DNA of 64,000 bases from Flavimaribacter sp039888615 (GCA_039888615.1 JBDQQS010000021.1), one strand, 5' to 3'; shown: positions 43,186-53,754, counted from the first letter of the stretch. The notes: generated from the sequence alone by a model not told the origin. Numbers and translations: made by a program.

Positions 43186-44145
43186 TCAGCCGTTCGGCGT
43201 ATGGACCTTGCGTTCGTTCCTGCGCTCGATGCCAAGCCGGTGTTCGCGAAGGATGATGAATATGCCCGCGGCGACGACAATGCTGGTGCCGACAAGCATC
43301 GAAATCTCGGGAATATCCCCGAACAGGAAATAACCGACGATGATTGCGCCGATGATCGAGGTGTATTCGAACGGCGCGATGGTCGACACTTCCGCGAACC
43401 GGTAACTCTGCGTCAGCAATATCTGGCCGATGCCGCCGAAAACGCCGGAGGCAAGCAGCAGCCACAGGGTGGTCATGTCCAGCGCCACCCAGCCGAACGG
43501 AAGCGTGGCCAGCGACAACAGCGACGCCGACAGCGAAAAGTAAAGCACGATCGTCGGCGTTCTTTCGGTCTGGATCAGCCGGCGTACGAGAATTGAAACG
43601 AAGCCTGCGAGAACCGCCGAAACAAGCGTGACAACAACTCCGAGCGCCTGTCCGTCCTCCCAGTCGCCTTCAAGCAAGGTCAGTTTCGACCAGGAAATGA
43701 CCACGACCCCGACCAGGCCGACCGCAACCGCCGACCAGCGGTAGACCCTGATTGTCTCGCCCAGAACGGTCGCGGCCAGCACCACCATGATCAGAGGCCT
43801 GGCGTAGCCGAGCGCCACAGCGTCAGGCAGCGGCAGAAGCACGATGCCGATGAAACTCAGAGCCATTGCGCTGACGCCGATGAGGCCTCGCCAGAAATGT
43901 GAAAACAGGTGTCTGGTGTAGAACGCCGTATGAAGCTGCCCGCGCAAAGCGAGATAGAGAAGAATCGGAACCATCGCCACCGAAGATCGAAAGAAGACGA
44001 CCTGCCCGGCCGGCACCCTTTCACCGACTTCCTTGATGCAGGTCACCATGCCGAGAAACGCGACAATCGAGGCGATTTTCAGCGCAATACCTAGAAGAGG
44101 ATTGGTGTGTGTGGCGTCGTCGAAGACGACCGGCTTCTTGTCCAA
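43186..44145 (-). CDS. EamA-family (DMT superfamily) transporter
   Basis: A 319-residue membrane protein with ten predicted helices in two EamA repeats; IKEVGERVPAGQVVFFRSSVAMVPILLYLALRG and PFEYTSIIGAIIVGYFLFGDIPE are typical. It converges on the sugar-acid operon, ending 20 bases from the dehydrogenase stop, but its substrate is unknown. It differs clearly from the EamA protein at 2009-2893. Confidence 0.88.
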   Translation of the reverse strand: MDKKPVVFDDATHTNPLLGIALKIASIVAFLGMVTCIKEVGERVPAGQVVFFRSSVAMVPILLYLALRGQLHTAFYTRHLFSHFWRGLIGVSAMALSFIGIVLLPLPDAVALGYARPLIMVVLAATVLGETIRVYRWSAVAVGLVGVVVISWSKLTLLEGDWEDGQALGVVVTLVSAVLAGFVSILVRRLIQTERTPTIVLYFSLSASLLSLATLPFGWVALDMTTLWLLLASGVFGGIGQILLTQSYRFAEVSTIAPFEYTSIIGAIIVGYFLFGDIPEISMLVGTSIVVAAGIFIILREHRLGIERRNERKVHTPNG

Positions 44146-44168
44146 CAGTGCGAGTCCCGCGAACTCCG

Positions 44169-44186
44169 GCCCGGCTTCTGCCGGGC
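44169..44186. other. Perfect GC hairpin downstream of the CoxL-like gene
   Basis: GCCCGGC-TTCT-GCCGGGC is a perfect 7-base stem with a 4-base loop, between the CoxL-like gene and the EamA gene on the minus strand. No T run on the minus-strand side; may still mark the end of the CoxL-like transcript. Confidence 0.4.
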
Positions 44187-44298
44187 GCGGCGAATTGCTT
44201 TATGCGCCATAACGAATGTTCCGGGAGGCCAGGCGAGGCTTTCGCGCAGGGAGCTGGCGGATAGGCTACCCGAAATCAGCAGGATCGCGACGTGCGCT

Positions 44299-46605
44299 TT
44301 ATCCGCCGGCCTGCTGGATCGCCGTCCAGACCCGCAAGGGCGTCGTCGGCATCTCGATATGCCTGATATTGTAGGCGCGGTCCAGCGCGTCGACAACGGC
44401 GTTGAGAACAGCCGGACAGGAGCCGATGGTGGCGGCCTCGCCTGCGCCCTTGATGCCCATCGCATTGGTGGTCGACGGGACGTTGCGAGTGGAAAAGTCA
44501 AAGGACGGCATGTTGTCCGCCCGCGGCATTGCGTAATCCATGAATGACGCCGTCAGGAGCTGTCCGTCCTCGGAATAGATCGCGTGCTCCAACAGGCACT
44601 GGCCGATGCCCTGCACCGCGCCGCCATGGATCTGACCGAGCAGCAGGACGGGATTCACGATCACGCCGAAATCATCCACAATCGTGTAATTCACGATTTC
44701 GGTGACGCCCGTTTCCGGATCGATTTCCAGTTCGCATACATGGGTGCCGTTCGGATAGGTTGCCTCGTCCTGCTTGACGTCGCCCATCGCCTTCAGGTCT
44801 TCGGGATCCTTGGCCTTGTCCGCAATGTCTGCATAGGACATCCGCCGGTCGGTGCCGACGATGCGGGCTTCGCCGTCGACAAGCTCGATGTCGTCGGGCG
44901 CTGCCTCCAGTTCCTCGGCCGCGATCTTGCGCATCTTTTCCGACAGGACTTCGCTTGCGCGGTTTACCGATACGCCGCCAAGCGGTATCGAGCGCGATCC
45001 GCCCGTGCCGCCACCGGCGGCGAGATCCTTCGTGTCGCCTTGCTTGACCTTGATCTTGTCGAAATCGATGCCGATCTTTTCGGCGATGAACTGGCTGTAG
45101 GCGGTGATGTGTCCCTGCCCGTTCGCCTGGGTGCCGATATGCAGCGTGATCGTCCCGTCCTTGCCGAGCTCCATGAAAGCCGGTTCCGAGCCTGCGAAGG
45201 CGCAAGCCTCCACATAGGTCGAAAAGCCGAAACCACGGATACGGCCGCGGCTCTTTGCCTCCTCGGCGCGCGCCTCGAAGCCCGCCCGATCGGCGCGCTC
45301 CATCGCGGCGTCCATATGGCCCGCGAATTCGCCGACGTCATAGAGACGACCGGCGGCGGTGCGATAGGGAAACTGTTCCGGCTTGATGAAGTTGCGACGC
45401 CTGATTTCCGTCGGATCCATCCCGAGTTCGCGCGCGCAGGCGTCGACGAGCCGCTCGAGCAGAAGCGCGGCCTCCGGCCGTCCCGCTCCGCGATAGGCGT
45501 CCACCGAAACAGTGTTCGTGTAGACCGCCTCGATGGTCATGTCGTGGGTCTGGATGTCGTAGACGCCGGTCGCCATGATTGCGCCCAGCGTCGGCACGAA
45601 TGGACCGAAACCGCTGAGATATGCGCCGAGATTGGCTTTCACTTCGATCTTCAGCGCCGTGAAGCGGCCTTCGGAATCGAGCGCCATAGAGGCCTTGACC
45701 AGATTGTCGCGACCATGGAAATCGACCGCAAAGTGCTCTGAGCGATCCGACACCCATTTCACCGGCTTGCCGAGCCTCTTGGACGCTTCCAGCACCAGCG
45801 GATATTCCCGGAACACATGAACACGCGTGCCAAAACCGCCGCCCACGTCGCCGGTGACGACGCGCAAGTGATCCTTTTCCATGGGAAAGGTAAAGGAGGA
45901 AAGCGAGTTCTGAATATGATGGACGCCCTGGGTGCCGGTCCACAGCGTGGCGTTTTCCTTCGCCTCGTCCCACTCGGCGACGGCCGCGCGCGGCTCCATG
46001 TAGTTCGCCACCAGACGTGTGTTTTCGAATTCGATTTCAGTGATGTGATCGGCCTCTGCGAAAGCCTTCTCCGTCGCTTCCGCGTCGCCCTGATGATAGA
46101 GATAGACGCGGTTCGTTCCAAGCTCCGGCCACACCAGCGCAGCGTCTTCCTTCAACGCTTCGCCAGTCGTTGCGACAGCGTCCTTATCCTGCCAGTCGAT
46201 TTCTATCAGTTCGGCGGCGTCCTGCGCCTGCCGGTGGCTGTCTGCGACGATGAACGCCACGGCGTCGCCGACGAAGCGCACCCGGTCCGCGCAAAGCACC
46301 GGACATTCCCGCACCTCATGCGCCGTGCCGTCGGCCTGCTTGACGCCGGCATGGCACTTGAGCGGGCCGAGATGCGTCAGGTCGGCGGCGGTGAGGATCA
46401 GACGCACGCCTTCGGACGCCGCTGCTTCCTCCACCGATTCGATCTTGAACGTCGCGCTTGCATAGGGAGAACGCACGACATAACCGAATAACTGGCCATC
46501 AGGATTGACGTCGTCGCTGTAATTTCCGGTTCCCCGCACCAGGGAATCGTCTTCCTTCCGAAGCGCAGAGGCGCCTACGCCGAATTTCGGTGTGACAGCA
46601 TTCAT
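44299..46605 (-). CDS. Form-II CoxL-like molybdenum hydroxylase large subunit
   Basis: A 768-residue xanthine-oxidase-family catalytic subunit that binds molybdopterin cytosine dinucleotide. The active-site loop reads AYRGAGR near residue 370, the form-II signature; true CO dehydrogenases have AYxCSFR. Also present are GDVGGGFGTRVHVFREY, QANGQGHITAYSQ and GEAATIGSCPAVLNAV with its conserved Glu. The substrate is therefore probably a heterocycle or aldehyde, not CO. The FAD (CoxM) and iron-sulfur (CoxS) subunits normally encoded next to it are absent on both sides. Confidence 0.92.
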   Translation of the reverse strand: MNAVTPKFGVGASALRKEDDSLVRGTGNYSDDVNPDGQLFGYVVRSPYASATFKIESVEEAAASEGVRLILTAADLTHLGPLKCHAGVKQADGTAHEVRECPVLCADRVRFVGDAVAFIVADSHRQAQDAAELIEIDWQDKDAVATTGEALKEDAALVWPELGTNRVYLYHQGDAEATEKAFAEADHITEIEFENTRLVANYMEPRAAVAEWDEAKENATLWTGTQGVHHIQNSLSSFTFPMEKDHLRVVTGDVGGGFGTRVHVFREYPLVLEASKRLGKPVKWVSDRSEHFAVDFHGRDNLVKASMALDSEGRFTALKIEVKANLGAYLSGFGPFVPTLGAIMATGVYDIQTHDMTIEAVYTNTVSVDAYRGAGRPEAALLLERLVDACARELGMDPTEIRRRNFIKPEQFPYRTAAGRLYDVGEFAGHMDAAMERADRAGFEARAEEAKSRGRIRGFGFSTYVEACAFAGSEPAFMELGKDGTITLHIGTQANGQGHITAYSQFIAEKIGIDFDKIKVKQGDTKDLAAGGGTGGSRSIPLGGVSVNRASEVLSEKMRKIAAEELEAAPDDIELVDGEARIVGTDRRMSYADIADKAKDPEDLKAMGDVKQDEATYPNGTHVCELEIDPETGVTEIVNYTIVDDFGVIVNPVLLLGQIHGGAVQGIGQCLLEHAIYSEDGQLLTASFMDYAMPRADNMPSFDFSTRNVPSTTNAMGIKGAGEAATIGSCPAVLNAVVDALDRAYNIRHIEMPTTPLRVWTAIQQAGG

Positions 46606-46786
46606 TAAAAAAACCTGTATCTGATTGTTGCGAGCCGATCGGGCGCTGATTGTCTGGCATGAGTATAGGACGCAATCGCCGCCTTGTCATCTTTACTGAT
46701 AATCAATAACCAGACTGCGAAACAGTCGAGGCGCCGGACGCGCGTCCGCATCGCCTCAACGTGACAGACGCAAGGACGGAACGGCC

Positions 46787-49435
46787 ATGAACATCGAAAC
46801 TTCTCAACACGAAATCCGCCTTGAAGATTACCGGCCGACCGACTTTGTGATCTCCACCGTCGACCTGGCTTTCGATCTCGACCCGCAAAGGACCGTCGTC
46901 ACGAGCACGATCGCGATGTCGCGTCGTCCGGGCGTCAACAGCGACGCGCCGCTGACGCTCGACGGCGACGAACTCGAATTCGTCTCGCTGAAGATCGACA
47001 GCGTCGACGCCGAACCGCACGCTGTCTCACCGGACCGCCTGGAAATCCGCGGTCTGCCGACAGCAGGTGAATTCACCATCGAAATCGTCACGGCCATCGC
47101 GCCTGCGTCGAACACCAAGCTGATGGGCCTCTACAGCACCAATGGCGTCTACTGCACCCAGTGCGAGGCGGAAGGCTTTCGCCGCATCACCTATTTCCTG
47201 GACCGGCCGGACGTGCTCGCCGTCTACACGACGACCATCCGGGCAGACGCCAAGGCCGCGCCGCTGCTCCTTTCCAACGGCAATCCGGTCGACAGCAGGC
47301 TGCTCGACAATGGCAGGCATTTCATCACCTGGAACGATCCGCATCCGAAGCCGAGCTACCTCTTCGCCCTCGTCGCCGGAGATCTCGGCGTCGTGGAAGA
47401 CAGCTTCACCACCGCGTCGGGCCGCAAGGTCAAGCTCGCCATCTATGTCGAGCACGGCAAGGAAGAGCGGGCCGCCTACGCAATGGATGCGCTCAAGCGG
47501 TCGATGCGATGGGACGAGGAACGCTTCGGCCGCGAATATGATCTCGACATCTTCATGATCGTCGCCGTGTCGGATTTCAACATGGGCGCGATGGAGAACA
47601 AGGGGCTCAATGTCTTCAACGACAAATACGTCCTTGCGGACCCCGATACGGCGACCGACGTCGACTACGCCAATATCGAAGCGATCATCGCCCACGAGTA
47701 TTTCCACAACTGGACCGGCAACCGCATCACGTGCCGCGACTGGTTTCAGCTCTGCCTGAAGGAAGGGCTGACGGTCTATCGCGATCACGAATTCTCCGCC
47801 GACATGCGCTCGCGCGCCGTCAAGCGCATCGCCGAAGTCCGTCTCCTCAAGGCGCATCAGTTTCCCGAGGACAGCGGCCCGCTCGCCCATCCCGTGCGGC
47901 CGCGCAAATACAGCGAGATCAACAATTTCTACACGGCGACCGTCTACGAAAAGGGATCGGAAGTCGTCCGCATGATCGAAACACTGCTCGGACGGGCCGA
48001 TTTCAAAAAGGGGATGGACCTCTATTTCGAACGCCATGACGGCGACGCAGCGACCATCGAGGATTTCGTCGCCTGCTTCGCCGAGGTCTCCGGCAAAAAC
48101 CTCGACCAGTTTTTCCTCTGGTACGAACAGGCCGGGACGCCTGAAATTACGGTGGCCTCGCAATACGAGCCGGCGACCCAGACCCTCCGGCTGGAGCTGG
48201 AGCAATCGATACCGCCAACGCCGGGCCAGCCATCGAAACAGCCGATGCACATTCCGCTGCGCGTCGGTCTGTTCGAAAGCAATGGCGAGCCGGCCAGTCC
48301 GACGTCGATCGAAGGCATCGAGGCCGATGGCGACGTGCTGAACCTGAGAGAGCGCAGCCACACGGTGCGCATCACGGGCGTCAAAAGCCGGCCGGCGATT
48401 TCCGTCAACCGCAGCTTTTCGGCGCCCGTCAACATCAGGCAGCAGCAATCCGACCGCGAACTCGCCCAACTCGCCCGCATCGAAACCGACCTGTTTTCAC
48501 GCTGGCAGGCGCTCAATGAACTGGCGATGCGGCATCTCGTCAGCGCCGCCGAAGAGACTGGAGCCGGCCAGACCGCGCCGGCCAACCGCGAGCTGACAGA
48601 CTGCCTGTTCTCCGTGCTCGCCGACCGTTCCCTCGAGGCGGCCTTCCGGGCGCACGCCATCACCCTGCCCGGCGAAACCGACATCGCGCGCGAAATCGGA
48701 AATGACATCAACCCGGACGCCATCCACGAAGCACGCGAGGCGCTCGTCGCGCAGATCGCAATCGAGGGTCGGGACCTCTTCGAAGAGATCGCCGCCGAAA
48801 CCCGGCCCACCGGCGACTATTCGCCCGATGCGGCAAGCGCCGGCGACCGCGCGCTTTTTCTCGCCTGCACGTCACATCTGGCTTTCGCGTCCGGCGATCC
48901 GTCAGGCCCCCTTTCGCTGTATCGATCCGCCGACAACATGACGCTGCTCAGCGGAGCGCTGGCGATGCTGGCGCATCGCTTCGGGCAGTCGCCGGAGGCG
49001 GAGGAAGCGCTCGCCGATTTCGAGGCGCGGCACCGCGACAATCCCCTCGTCATCGACAAGTGGCTGACCGTTCAGGCGACAATTCCCGAAGCCGACGCCC
49101 TGTCACGTGTAAGGGCGCTCATGGACACCCCGCATTTCCAGCTCTCCAATCCGAACCGCGTGCGGTCGCTGATCGGCGCCTATGCGAGCGGCAATCCCAC
49201 CGGCTTCAATCGCGCGGACGGCAAGGGATACGATTTCCTTGCCGGGATCGTCATCGATCTCGATCCGCTCAATCCCCAGGTGGCGGCGCGGTTGTTGACG
49301 GCGATGCGTTCCTGGCGGTCGCTTGAACCGGCAAGGCGTGAAAAAGCTCTTGACGCGCTGCGCAAAATTGCCGGCGTCGAGACACTTTCAACGGATGTGC
49401 GCGACATCGTCGACCGGATGATCGGTGACGACTAG
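46787..49435 (+). CDS. pepN: Aminopeptidase N
   Basis: An 882-residue M1-family zinc metallopeptidase that removes N-terminal residues from peptides in the cytoplasm. GAMEN is at residues about 267-271 and the zinc site HEYFH at 303-307, with the third ligand Glu326 (HEYFH-N18-E), exactly the PepN spacing. The C-terminal DUF3458 and helical domains complete the E. coli-type architecture (about 870 residues). Monocistronic, with a roughly 180-base spacer from the divergent CoxL-like gene. Confidence 0.96.
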   Translation: MNIETSQHEIRLEDYRPTDFVISTVDLAFDLDPQRTVVTSTIAMSRRPGVNSDAPLTLDGDELEFVSLKIDSVDAEPHAVSPDRLEIRGLPTAGEFTIEIVTAIAPASNTKLMGLYSTNGVYCTQCEAEGFRRITYFLDRPDVLAVYTTTIRADAKAAPLLLSNGNPVDSRLLDNGRHFITWNDPHPKPSYLFALVAGDLGVVEDSFTTASGRKVKLAIYVEHGKEERAAYAMDALKRSMRWDEERFGREYDLDIFMIVAVSDFNMGAMENKGLNVFNDKYVLADPDTATDVDYANIEAIIAHEYFHNWTGNRITCRDWFQLCLKEGLTVYRDHEFSADMRSRAVKRIAEVRLLKAHQFPEDSGPLAHPVRPRKYSEINNFYTATVYEKGSEVVRMIETLLGRADFKKGMDLYFERHDGDAATIEDFVACFAEVSGKNLDQFFLWYEQAGTPEITVASQYEPATQTLRLELEQSIPPTPGQPSKQPMHIPLRVGLFESNGEPASPTSIEGIEADGDVLNLRERSHTVRITGVKSRPAISVNRSFSAPVNIRQQQSDRELAQLARIETDLFSRWQALNELAMRHLVSAAEETGAGQTAPANRELTDCLFSVLADRSLEAAFRAHAITLPGETDIAREIGNDINPDAIHEAREALVAQIAIEGRDLFEEIAAETRPTGDYSPDAASAGDRALFLACTSHLAFASGDPSGPLSLYRSADNMTLLSGALAMLAHRFGQSPEAEEALADFEARHRDNPLVIDKWLTVQATIPEADALSRVRALMDTPHFQLSNPNRVRSLIGAYASGNPTGFNRADGKGYDFLAGIVIDLDPLNPQVAARLLTAMRSWRSLEPARREKALDALRKIAGVETLSTDVRDIVDRMIGDD

Positions 49436-49649
49436 CAACGTTTTCTCCGCCGGGTTCGTTCGTCCGATTGTGGATTTTCACGCAAGCGGAACTGCCTAGA
49501 GTCCTGAGACTCCGAGTGGAATCCGAATTTCGCGTGCAAAAATATATGGTTAAAAAAGATTTAACTTTGGGGCTGGACAAGGCGAATCACCTTTGATTCA
49601 TTAGGGTAGATTCGGGGGAAGCGGCATCCGAATCACTTGAAGCCAAAAG

Positions 49650-51971
49650 GTGGATTTGATGGCGGAAGCGCGAAGCGGTAGCGCTGCTGACGGGGAGAAT
49701 CTGTTCGGATTTGCGAGAGCGCAGGGTTGGAACCCTGATCTCGCAGGGCCCGCCAAACTCTTCGCCAAACCAGCCTACGGTCGCCTGATCAAGGCCGAAC
49801 CCTATCTCAGAAAATCCATTCCCGTTCTCATCGTCGCCTTTCTGTTCGTCGTCGCGGCGGCGCGCTTTCTCGATCTGCTGCAGGATCGCAGCGCCATCGA
49901 GGACACGGCGCGACAGGCGACGGCATTGACGGCGCTCGCCGGATCGGCTGCGCTGGCGACATCGCCAGACATGAATTCTCTCAAATATCGCTGGCGCGCC
50001 GAAAGCCATCTCGCCGATAGCCTGCCGCCAGACCTGATGCATGACGGGCGGTTCCTGGTGGTCGCCAGCCAACGCGGCGATGTCTACGCGGCGACCGCCA
50101 ATGGCGGCGAATTCATTGGCCGGCGCATCGACATGCTTCTGCGGGACGCGCCGCAGCTGCGGATTTTCGGGACCCGCGCCGGCGTTCACACGCTGTCCGT
50201 CGACGGCGACGAGTATTATGCGGCCGTTTCCACCAACGAACTCGGACTGATCGCAGCCTTCACGCCGGTGTCCATGGTGTTGAAGCCCTGGAAGCAACAG
50301 GTATCGCTGAATGTCACGCTGTTTGCGGCGACCTCCAGCATCCTGCTTGTCATCCTTTACGCCTATTTCACCCAGGCGTCCCGCGCCCGCGACGCCGACG
50401 AGATCTATCTCGAAGCGCATCACCGGGTCGATACGGCGCTGTCGCGCGGACGGTGCGGCCTGTGGGACTGGGATCTCGACATGGGCCGGATCTACTGGTC
50501 GGCCTCGATGTACGAAATCCTTGGACTGCCGCCGCGCGACTGCGTGCTGGACTTCGAAGACGTCCAGGCCATGATGCATCCCGACGACGAGAGCCTCTAC
50601 GATATCGTCGCGGCGATCGAGACCGGTAAAAGCAACCAGATCGACCAGATGTTCCGCATGCGCCACGCCGACGGCCATTACCTGCTGATGCGCGCCAGAG
50701 CGCAGGTGACGCAGAGCGCCTCCTCGCTCCACGTGATCGGCATCGCCATGGACGTCACCGAGCAGCACCGGCTGGTGCAGCGCACGGCCGAGGCCGATCA
50801 GCGTCTTTTCGACGCCGTCGAAAGCACGTCGGAAGCCTTCGTTCTGTGGGACCGCGACAATCGCCTCGTCATGTGCAACACCAAGTATCAGCGCATCTTC
50901 GGCCTGCCAGACGAAGTCGTCGTTCCGGGAACGGACCAGGCTGTGGTGCTCGCCTCAGCCAGGCGTCCGATGGTGGAGCAGCGCGTCGCCGCCTCCGAAC
51001 ACGGCGAAAGCGCCAGAAGCATGGTCGTACAGCTTGCCGACGGCCGCTGGCTTCAGATCAACCAGCGCAACACCCGCGACGGCGGCTCGGTCTCCGTCGG
51101 CACGGACATTACCCAGTTGAAGCGGCACCAGGACCGCCTGAAGGAATCCGAACGCCGGCTGATGGCGACGATCGGCGATCTGTCCGCATCGCAAGCGCGG
51201 CTGAAGGAAAAAGCAGGGGAACTCTCCGAGCTCAACGCCAAATTCCTGGCGGAGAAGGATCGCGCCGAAGCCGCCAACAAGGCGAAATCGGAGTTTCTGG
51301 CCAACATGTCGCATGAGCTGCGCACCCCGCTCAACGCCATCATCGGATTCTCTGAAATCCTGCAGAACCGGATGTTCGGTCCGCTCGGCTCAGAAAAGTA
51401 CAGCGAATACGCCGACGACATCCACAGCAGCGGAAAGCACCTGCTCGGCGTCATCAACGACATTCTCGACATGTCGAAGATCGAGGCCGGTCGGCTTCGT
51501 CTGGACCAGGAAACGATCGACATCGCGCCGCTGATCGACGAGACGCTGCGGCTGATCGCGATCCAGGCGGAAAACAAGTCAATCACCATCAAATCGAACA
51601 TAGCGGAAGGCCTTGCGCTGTTCGCAGACCGGCGCGCCATCAAGCAAATCCTGCTTAATCTCCTGTCCAACGCGCTCAAATTCTCCGACGAAGGCGGCCG
51701 CATCACCGTGCGCGCGCGCCGTCACAAGGACGCCGTCACGCTGACCATCGAGGACAAGGGCATCGGCATTCCGGCCGCCGCCCTGCGCAAGATCGGCCAG
51801 CCCTTCGAACAGGTGCAGAACCAGTTTTCCAAGAGCAAGGGCGGATCGGGCCTTGGCCTCGCCATATCGCGGGCGCTCACCGAGCTGCATGACGGCGCCA
51901 TGAAGATCCGCTCCAAACCCGGCGTCGGCACGATTGTCTCGCTGCGCTTACCGACCGGAAATGACGCCTGA
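49650..51971 (+). CDS. PAS-domain sensor histidine kinase, PleC-like
   Basis: A 773-residue membrane kinase. Two helices (about residues 52-72 and 216-236) bracket a periplasmic sensor region of about 145 residues. Two PAS domains follow (residues about 265-380 and 395-500), then a coiled coil and the catalytic core: His555 in FLANMSHELRTPLNAIIGFSEI, N box LNLLSNALKFSDEGG, then DKGIGIP and GGSGLGLAISRAL. The H-box neighbourhood (MFGPLGSEKYSEYADDIHSSGKHLLGVINDILDMSKIEAG) is that of PleC/PdhS-type kinases, which control asymmetric division through DivK-like regulators. No receiver gene adjoins it. Confidence 0.9.
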   Translation: MDLMAEARSGSAADGENLFGFARAQGWNPDLAGPAKLFAKPAYGRLIKAEPYLRKSIPVLIVAFLFVVAAARFLDLLQDRSAIEDTARQATALTALAGSAALATSPDMNSLKYRWRAESHLADSLPPDLMHDGRFLVVASQRGDVYAATANGGEFIGRRIDMLLRDAPQLRIFGTRAGVHTLSVDGDEYYAAVSTNELGLIAAFTPVSMVLKPWKQQVSLNVTLFAATSSILLVILYAYFTQASRARDADEIYLEAHHRVDTALSRGRCGLWDWDLDMGRIYWSASMYEILGLPPRDCVLDFEDVQAMMHPDDESLYDIVAAIETGKSNQIDQMFRMRHADGHYLLMRARAQVTQSASSLHVIGIAMDVTEQHRLVQRTAEADQRLFDAVESTSEAFVLWDRDNRLVMCNTKYQRIFGLPDEVVVPGTDQAVVLASARRPMVEQRVAASEHGESARSMVVQLADGRWLQINQRNTRDGGSVSVGTDITQLKRHQDRLKESERRLMATIGDLSASQARLKEKAGELSELNAKFLAEKDRAEAANKAKSEFLANMSHELRTPLNAIIGFSEILQNRMFGPLGSEKYSEYADDIHSSGKHLLGVINDILDMSKIEAGRLRLDQETIDIAPLIDETLRLIAIQAENKSITIKSNIAEGLALFADRRAIKQILLNLLSNALKFSDEGGRITVRARRHKDAVTLTIEDKGIGIPAAALRKIGQPFEQVQNQFSKSKGGSGLGLAISRALTELHDGAMKIRSKPGVGTIVSLRLPTGNDA

Positions 51972-52009
51972 TTTTTTTGCCTTTCGACTTTGCCCTGCGG
52001 CTTCACTCA

Positions 52010-52041
52010 GCCCCTGATCCAGCGGATCGGGGGCGCCTTTT
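52010..52041 (+). terminator. Terminator of the histidine-kinase gene
   Basis: GCCCCTGATCC (52010-52020) pairs with GGATCGGGGGC (52024-52034, one wobble pair), followed by GCCTTTTT. It lies between convergent genes. Confidence 0.8.
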
Positions 52042-52051
52042 TCGCGATCCC

Positions 52052-53365
52052 TTAGTCGGGCGGCGGCGGTACGCTCAAGCCAGCCTTTCGAAAGCCTTCC
52101 GCGATATGAAGCTGATCCTTGAACGGAATGCTTCTGTCCGACAATTCCGACCACAGGTTCGGTACGAATTGCGGCGACAGGCGCATGAACGCATCCGCAG
52201 CGTCGCGAGCCTTCTGCTCTTTACCCGTCTGCGCGTAGATGACCGCGGCGACGCCGTAATAGACAGGCACTTCGCGTGCATTCGATTTCTCGATGGCGGA
52301 TGTTGCGCACGCATAGTCCTCCTGCATGTAGCAGATGATCGCCAGCACGCCGAGATAGAAACCCGACCTGTCGGGGTTTAGCGCCAGCGCCTTTTCCAGA
52401 AGCGCGCGGCCTTTCGCCTTTTCGCCCGACAATCCGAACACCTGGCCGGTTTGTCCCAGAAGGTCGCTGTCATTGGGGTTGAGTGCAAGCGCCCGCTCGG
52501 CGAAAGCGCGCGCCTCGGCGGGATTGCGCGCTAAGAGCGAAATGGTGGCGAGGGCCTGCAAGGCGCGGCCATTGCCCGGATCAATGGAAACGCTCAAGTT
52601 GGCAGCTTCGGACGCACGTTCGAGCGCATCGGGCAGGCGGTTGTACCCGAACCGCACTTCATCGATGCTTGTGTGCGCGAGCAACGCCCACGCCGTTGCG
52701 TAGCGCGGGAAACGATCGACTGTGTGTTCCAGACACGTGCGAATTTCTTTATGCGTCCGCCTGTCGGGCGCACTTCGATAGAGATAATAGCGCAGGCTGC
52801 AAAGATAGGCTTCGAGATTGTCCGGCGGCCTTTCGAGCCGGTTGACGCCTTGCGCGTTCAACACGACGCCTTGCGGTTGGGCGACAGCCGCAGCGACAGC
52901 GTCCGCCGTGGCGGCGGGGATAGCAAACAGATTGCCGGCTGAAAGGCTTTCCTCGTAATTGTCAGACCAGACGACTGCTTGTGTGTCGGCGTCAATCAAT
53001 CGGACGCCAACGCGAACCGAATTACCGGCCGTCCGCGCGCTGCCTTCCAGCACGTAGTCGACGCCAAGCCCCCTCCGCAGCATCTCCACCGATTCACCGG
53101 ACGCAGCTCTCGACGTCTGGCTTCCATAAACCAATATTTCCTTGAAGCGGGAAAGCGCGCCGATCAGTTCGTTGGTGATCGCCGCGGCATAGACCCAGGA
53201 CGTTTCGCTCTCTCCGAGATTGTCGAACGGCAGAACAAGAACTTTCGGTCCCGACACATCTCCCGAAGACGTCCGCCAAGGCGTCAGAGCGAACGCCAGC
53301 GTGGCGGCGACCAGCAGCAGAGCCCACAGGCTGCGCCCCAGTAGAGATATGCGGAAGGGCTCCAA
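52052..53365 (-). pseudogene. C-terminal part of a split TPR regulator (membrane helix, TolB-like and TPR repeats)
   Basis: A frame of 437 residues from TTG 53365: a transmembrane helix (SLWALLLVAATLAFAL), a TolB_N/adenylyl-cyclase-associated-type domain (VLVLPFDNLGESETSWVYAAAITNELIGALSRFKEILV), and about four TPR units (for example NPAEARAFAERALALNPNDSDLLGQTGQVF). In alphaproteobacteria this architecture normally continues from an N-terminal DNA-binding-like domain in one protein. Here that domain is encoded just upstream in another frame; joining them needs one -1 shift inside 53284-53400. It could be translated separately from the TTG, but no convincing ribosome site is present. Confidence 0.75.
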
Positions 53366-53754
53366 CTTTGCCCGACCGTTTTGTCCTCGACCGGACGTGA
53401 CGCGGTTTGCGCGTTGCAGGAGAAAGTCGGGACGTAACCGCCTTTCGGGATGTCGATGACGACTGCATCATTCTGGCCAGAGGTGAGGTAATAGCGTTCG
53501 AGCGCGCGCCTCAGTCGCGCCGCTTCGATGCGCACAGCCGGGTCGTTTCGCGCATCGAATGACTCGTCCCGCCCGAATACGTCAACTGCGACGCTGTAGG
53601 CCTTGATTCGATCGGCGCGACCCTGGATTGTCTCCTCGACTATGTAACGCAGGAAACTTCCCGCACGATCGGAAGCCGTAAAATCGCCGCTGGCCAATAT
53701 TCGATCAACGGCGTCGCGTATTTCGACCGCTGATGGAACGACTGACTTCTGCAT
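53284..53754 (-). pseudogene. N-terminal part of the split TPR regulator
   Basis: A frame of 156 residues. Residues 1-115 are a conserved module: IRDAVDRILASGDFTASDRAGSFLRYIVEETIQGRADRIKAYSVAVDVFGRDESFD, then PAVRIEAARLRRALERYYLTSG and IPKGGYVPTF. This is the usual start of long TPR regulators resembling CadC-type proteins. The last 30 residues (SPSAYLYWGAACGLCCW) are what the transmembrane segment becomes when read in the wrong frame, strong evidence that a base was lost or a frameshift occurs between the two parts. Confidence 0.8.
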
